Shown one piece after another: positions 13,674 to 16,717 of a stretch of DNA of 16,717 bases. The stretch's first letter is position 1. Each line of letters starts with the position of its first letter. A model generated the notes under the pieces. It did no database searches. It saw only the letters and a program-made list of their open reading frames with translations, and was not told the DNA's origin. Position numbers and translations under genes: made by a program. The stretch is from Ruminococcaceae bacterium UBA3220 (GTDB lineage: Bacteria > Bacillota > Clostridia > Oscillospirales > Acutalibacteraceae). The stretch is taken from contig DEWC01000055.1 of NCBI GenBank assembly GCA_002363095.1, positions 1 through 16,717 on the forward strand, read 5' to 3'.

Positions 13674-14366
13674 TTATATGCCGCGAATTTCGACATTTTG
13701 AATAAATCTCAAAGCGGCTGATTTCATTTGTTCAAGTTCATTTACAGATACTGCGTGCAAATTTTCACCAATGAGATTACCGCTGTCAACAAAGTTTTGC
13801 AAAAAATACCGTTTTGCTCCCTTTAATCCACCTGCAATTTTTTCAATATCGGCTATACTGTGATATTCGGCAACAACAGTTGTACGAAATTCATAATCAA
13901 TAAAGCCATTTATCAGAAAATCTATGCTTTTTCTTATATTGGAATAATCAAAATCTTTTATATCAACCGTTAAAGGATACTTTTCCTCCGTATTCTTAAT
14001 ATCCATTGCAACATAGTCAACAAGCCCGGATTTTATTAGATCGGCTAATATGTCAGGAAAAGAACCGTTTGTATCAAGTTTAACGGCAAAGCCGAGAGAT
14101 TTGATATCAGCAATAAAATCTTTTATATCAGCCTGCAACAGAGGTTCGCCGCCTGTTATTGCCACACCGTCGAGAAGTCCTTTTCTGCCGGCAAGAAAAT
14201 CAAGAATGTATGAAGTCTTAATCTGACTCTCGCCGTCAATTTCTGTAACAAGTGAGGCGTTATGGCAAAATGGACAGCGAAGATTGCAGCCTCCCGTAAA
14301 AACGGTACAAGCGACCTTGCCGGGGAAATCAAGGAGGGTCATTTTTTGAAATCCGTGAATTTTCAT
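13674..14366 (-). CDS. nrdG: Anaerobic ribonucleotide reductase activating protein NrdG (radical SAM)
   Basis: Radical SAM activase that installs the glycyl radical on NrdD. The 230-residue protein has the 4Fe-4S motif CNLRCPFC with Cys27, Cys31 and Cys34, the SAM-contact GGEP at 72-75, and the opening GFQKMTLLDFPGKVACTVFTGG, in which LLDFPG is typical of this activase subfamily. Length matches the longer NrdG2-type rather than the roughly 155-residue E. coli type. AGGGGTG precedes the ATG. It lies directly upstream of nrdD on the same strand; the nrdD promoter in between suggests the two can be expressed separately. Adjacent nrdD makes NrdG far likelier than pyruvate formate-lyase activase. 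Confidence 0.93.
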   Translation of the reverse strand: MKIHGFQKMTLLDFPGKVACTVFTGGCNLRCPFCHNASLVTEIDGESQIKTSYILDFLAGRKGLLDGVAITGGEPLLQADIKDFIADIKSLGFAVKLDTNGSFPDILADLIKSGLVDYVAMDIKNTEEKYPLTVDIKDFDYSNIRKSIDFLINGFIDYEFRTTVVAEYHSIADIEKIAGGLKGAKRYFLQNFVDSGNLIGENLHAVSVNELEQMKSAALRFIQNVEIRGI

Positions 14367-14387
14367 ACTGCACCCCTATTTATCAAG

Positions 14388-14416
14388 ATATGGGCGAACA
14401 AAACGCCCGCCCACAT
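14388..14416 (-). other. Hairpin in the hydA-nrdG intergenic space
   Basis: On the minus strand ATGTGGGCG (14416-14408) can pair with CGCCCATAT (14396-14388) over 9 bp with one wobble, loop 11. No T-run follows, so it is not a canonical terminator; it could be a processing or pause site 20 bp past the hydA stop. I see no convincing promoter for nrdG here, so read-through from the hydrogenase operon is possible. Confidence 0.4.
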
Positions 14417-14435
14417 CATACTAAAACACAATATC

Positions 14436-16187
14436 TCAAATCTTGTACTTATCGCGCTTTACATAAGAGGTATGCAAGTCGTGATGTGCTTTATGACCGC
14501 CGAATCCGTCGGTATACCACTCAGCATAGAGTTTCTTAATTGCTCCCGATTCATGGGACATACGAAGTTTCATACCCTTATCCTGATCATACAGCGCCTT
14601 AGCGCGTACAGCCTTAAGGTCAACTGTATCACGAACGCTTTGCGGCTGAATGGGCTGACCGCCGCCGTTTACACAACCACCGGGGCAAGCCATAATTTCA
14701 ATAAAGGTCCAACCGTCGGGATTGCCTGCTTTAAGTTTATCCATAACAACCTTAGCAGCGCTTCCCGATGATGCAACGGCAACCTTAATTTCGGTACCGC
14801 CTACTGTAACGGATGCTTCTTTAAGACCCTTAGTGCCTCTGACTGCTTCAAGTTCGAGAGGCTCGGTAGCGCCGTTAAGCCATGCATTTGCCGTTCTTAC
14901 GGCAGCCTCCATAACACCGCCGGTCGCACCGAATATAACCGCGGCACCGGTATCTTCGGCGAACGGATTATCAAATTCCTCATCGGGGAGATTTACAAAA
15001 TTGATTCCCGCACGGTCAATCATTGTTCCGAGTTCACGGGTTGTGATTGCAATATCAACATCGGGAACGCCGGCAGCCGACTGGTCGGGACGACCAATTT
15101 CAAATTTCTTAGCAGTACAGGGCATAACCGAAACACTGACGATATTCTTCGGGTCGATTCCGTTTTTCTCGGCCCAGTAGGTCTTAATGACCGCACCGGT
15201 CATCTGTTGAGGAGACTTGCAGGTTGAAAGATGAGCAAGCAAATCGGGATAGTAGAATTCGCAGAACTTGACCCAACCGGGTGAGCAGGAAGTTATCATC
15301 GGGAGTGTTCCGCCGTTCTTAATGCGCTCAACAAGTTCGTTTGCCTCTTCAACGATTGTAAGGTCTGCACCGAAGTCGGTGTCAAAAATCTTGTCAGCGC
15401 CGAGGCGACGGATGGCGGCAACCATCTTTCCTTCAACATTTGTGCCAATCGGCATATCAAAGCACTCACCGAGTGTCGCACGAACTGAAGGAGCAGTCTG
15501 GAATACAACAACCTTTTCGGGGTCGTTGATAGCTTCCCAAATCTTTGCGGTATCATCCTTAACGGTCAAAGCACCGGTAGGACATACGACGGTGCACTGT
15601 CCGCAGGAAATGCACGGTGTATCATTAAGCGAAAGATTAAACGCCTGACCTATATTAGTATCAATACCGCGGTCATTAGCACCGATAACGCTTACATACT
15701 GTTCCTGACATGCAGCAACACAACGACGGCAAAGGATACATTTGTTATTGTCCCTTACAAGGTGGGGAGTTGAGTAATCAAGTTCATATTCGGGCTTGAA
15801 ACCGCCAAAATTATTTTCTTCTACGCCGTAATCTCGGCAAAGTTTTTGGAGCTCGCAGTTTGTTGAACGCGCACAGGAAAGGCATTCCTTTTTGTGTGTG
15901 GAAAGGATAAGTTCAAGGGTTGTCTTTCTCGCCTTCTGGATTTTTTCACTGTTTGTGAGAACCTCCATACCCTCGCTGACGGGATAAACGCAGGCGGTAA
16001 CAATCCTGAAGCCTCTTCCCTCGTTTGCCTCAACAACGCAAATACGGCAAGCGCCGATTTCGTTTTTATCTTTCATAAAGCAAAGTGTCGGAATTTCAAC
16101 ACCTGCTGCTCTTGCGGCTTCCAATATTGTGGAGCCCTTAGGTACGCTTACTGCAATACCGTTAATTTTAACATTTAACATATCCAT
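14436..16187 (-). CDS. hydA: [FeFe] hydrogenase catalytic subunit HydA (bifurcating-type complex)
   Basis: Catalytic subunit that makes H2, here probably in a HydABC-type complex using ferredoxin and NADH together. The 583 residues contain, in order: an N-terminal 2Fe-2S domain (Cys36, Cys47, Cys50, Cys66); a His-Cys3 4Fe-4S site (His98, Cys102, Cys105, Cys111); two 4Fe-4S ferredoxin motifs (Cys150/153/156/160 and Cys192/195/198/202); the H-cluster domain with L1 TSCSPGW (299-305), L2 MPCTAKK (355-361) and L3 MACPGGCVNGGGQP (499-512); and a C-terminal small-subunit-like domain. L1 has Ser where many hydrogenases have a second Cys. The ATG at 16187 follows AAAGGAG. It lies 17 bp after a HydB-like subunit, the arrangement of trimeric bifurcating hydrogenases. 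Confidence 0.94.
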   Translation of the reverse strand: MDMLNVKINGIAVSVPKGSTILEAARAAGVEIPTLCFMKDKNEIGACRICVVEANEGRGFRIVTACVYPVSEGMEVLTNSEKIQKARKTTLELILSTHKKECLSCARSTNCELQKLCRDYGVEENNFGGFKPEYELDYSTPHLVRDNNKCILCRRCVAACQEQYVSVIGANDRGIDTNIGQAFNLSLNDTPCISCGQCTVVCPTGALTVKDDTAKIWEAINDPEKVVVFQTAPSVRATLGECFDMPIGTNVEGKMVAAIRRLGADKIFDTDFGADLTIVEEANELVERIKNGGTLPMITSCSPGWVKFCEFYYPDLLAHLSTCKSPQQMTGAVIKTYWAEKNGIDPKNIVSVSVMPCTAKKFEIGRPDQSAAGVPDVDIAITTRELGTMIDRAGINFVNLPDEEFDNPFAEDTGAAVIFGATGGVMEAAVRTANAWLNGATEPLELEAVRGTKGLKEASVTVGGTEIKVAVASSGSAAKVVMDKLKAGNPDGWTFIEIMACPGGCVNGGGQPIQPQSVRDTVDLKAVRAKALYDQDKGMKLRMSHESGAIKKLYAEWYTDGFGGHKAHHDLHTSYVKRDKYKI

Positions 16188-16204
16188 TATTCTCGGCTCC
16201 TTTC

Positions 16205-16717
16205 TTATTGTTTGCTTATCGCACCGAATTTGCAGTTAGCCATACATACACCGCACTTGATACATTCATCAGGATTGATTTCATACGAAGGCAACTTATG
16301 TCCCGGTGCAACATAATCTGTTTTGTGAATGGTAGAAACTGGGCAATTCTTAGCACAAACGCCACAACCGATACATTTATCCTTATCGATGGTAAATGTA
16401 AGAAGGTCTTTACAAACGCCGGCAGGACACTTTTTATCAACAACGTGAGCAATGTACTCTTCACGGAAGAATTTAAGTGTAGCAAGAACCGGGTTAGGTG
16501 CGGTTTGGCCGAGACCGCAAAGTGAATTCTGCTTAATGTAGTAACAAAGCTGTTCAAGTTTATCTACATCCTCAAGAGTTCCCTTTCCTGAGGTTATCTT
16601 GTCAAGCATTTCGAGAAGCCTTTTTGTACCGACGCGGCAAGGCGTACATTTACCGCAGGATTCGTCAACCGTAAACTCGAGGAAGAATTTTGCCATATCA
16701 ACCATACAGTTATCTTC
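16205..16717 (-). CDS. hydB: HydB/NuoF-like hydrogenase subunit (N-terminal part outside window)
   Basis: Only the last 170 residues are present; the frame is open to the window edge, beginning EDNCMVDMAKF. In complete relatives this flavin subunit binds FMN and NADH and passes electrons to HydA. The visible part has the NuoF-type 4Fe-4S signature SCGKCTPCRVG followed by LCGLGQTAPNPV, then two ferredoxin motifs, CIGCGVCAKNCPV and CIKCGVCMANCKF, a tail typical of HydB but not of complex I NuoF. The TAA at 16207-16205 is 17 bp before hydA. The start, the Rossmann/FMN domains and any upstream hydC cannot be seen. Confidence 0.9.
   Translation of the reverse strand, partial: EDNCMVDMAKFFLEFTVDESCGKCTPCRVGTKRLLEMLDKITSGKGTLEDVDKLEQLCYYIKQNSLCGLGQTAPNPVLATLKFFREEYIAHVVDKKCPAGVCKDLLTFTIDKDKCIGCGVCAKNCPVSTIHKTDYVAPGHKLPSYEINPDECIKCGVCMANCKFGAISKQ

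Noticed and set aside
14426..14441. Half-match to an NrdR box upstream of nrdG (ACACAATATcT on the plus strand)
   Set aside because: Only one half-site fits, it overlaps the hydA stop, and I find no partner 31-32 bp away on either side. Probably chance.
14262..14771. 169-codon plus-strand open frame spanning the nrdG-hydA junction
   Set aside because: Overlaps the antisense ends of two solid genes and the translated product resembles no protein I know.
1..16717. Mobile element, phage, CRISPR or defence island
   Set aside because: No transposase, integrase, terminal repeats or spaced direct-repeat array is visible; gene order and regulation look like ordinary core chromosome.

Overview
The window looks like chromosome from a strictly anaerobic, hydrogen-producing member of the Clostridia (Firmicutes). 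It carries the ctsR-mcsA-mcsB-clpC heat-shock operon, an FMN-riboswitch-controlled riboflavin ECF transporter, a bifurcating-type [FeFe] hydrogenase, class III ribonucleotide reductase and rubredoxin/flavodiiron oxygen-defence proteins. Shine-Dalgarno sites and sigma-A promoters are typical Gram-positive ones. Every gene I can support lies on the minus strand, so transcription runs from high to low coordinates. I see no rRNA, tRNA, CRISPR array, insertion sequence or phage gene.

Layout in transcription order (right to left): (i) 16717-14436, the C-terminal part of a HydB/NuoF-like subunit, then the catalytic [FeFe] hydrogenase HydA. (ii) 14366-11182, nrdG then nrdD. They are separated by a long perfect hairpin whose core is an NrdR box, next to a strong promoter for nrdD. 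NrdD has a glutaredoxin-like domain fused at its C-terminus. (iii) 11176-10271, a TrxB-like flavoprotein 5 bp behind nrdD that keeps the redox CxxC but lacks the usual NADPH phosphate-binding motif. (iv) 10287-9468, consensus promoter, FMN riboswitch, intrinsic terminator and a RibU-type riboflavin transporter. (v) 9461-8389, a stand-alone MreB-like actin with its own promoter. (vi) 8385-5889, a three-gene NMT1/TauA-type ABC importer (lipoprotein, permease, short ATPase) with overlapping genes. (vii) 5903-3842, a flavodiiron/flavin-reductase/rubredoxin fusion, a small free rubredoxin and a terminator. (viii) 3820-1, the CtsR-autoregulated ctsR-mcsA-mcsB-clpC operon, with clpC cut by the window edge.

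The shared theme is anaerobic redox and stress. Hydrogenase balances ferredoxin and NADH, the flavodiiron/rubredoxin pair removes oxygen or peroxide, and RibU supplies flavin for the flavoproteins. NrdG/NrdD plus the fused redoxin and adjacent TrxB make deoxynucleotides, and the McsB-ClpC system marks and degrades damaged proteins. The most interesting part is the nrdG-nrdD-Grx-trxB block: a class III reductase with a built-in disulfide reductant, next to a reductase that probably does not use NADPH in the standard way, under tandem NrdR boxes.
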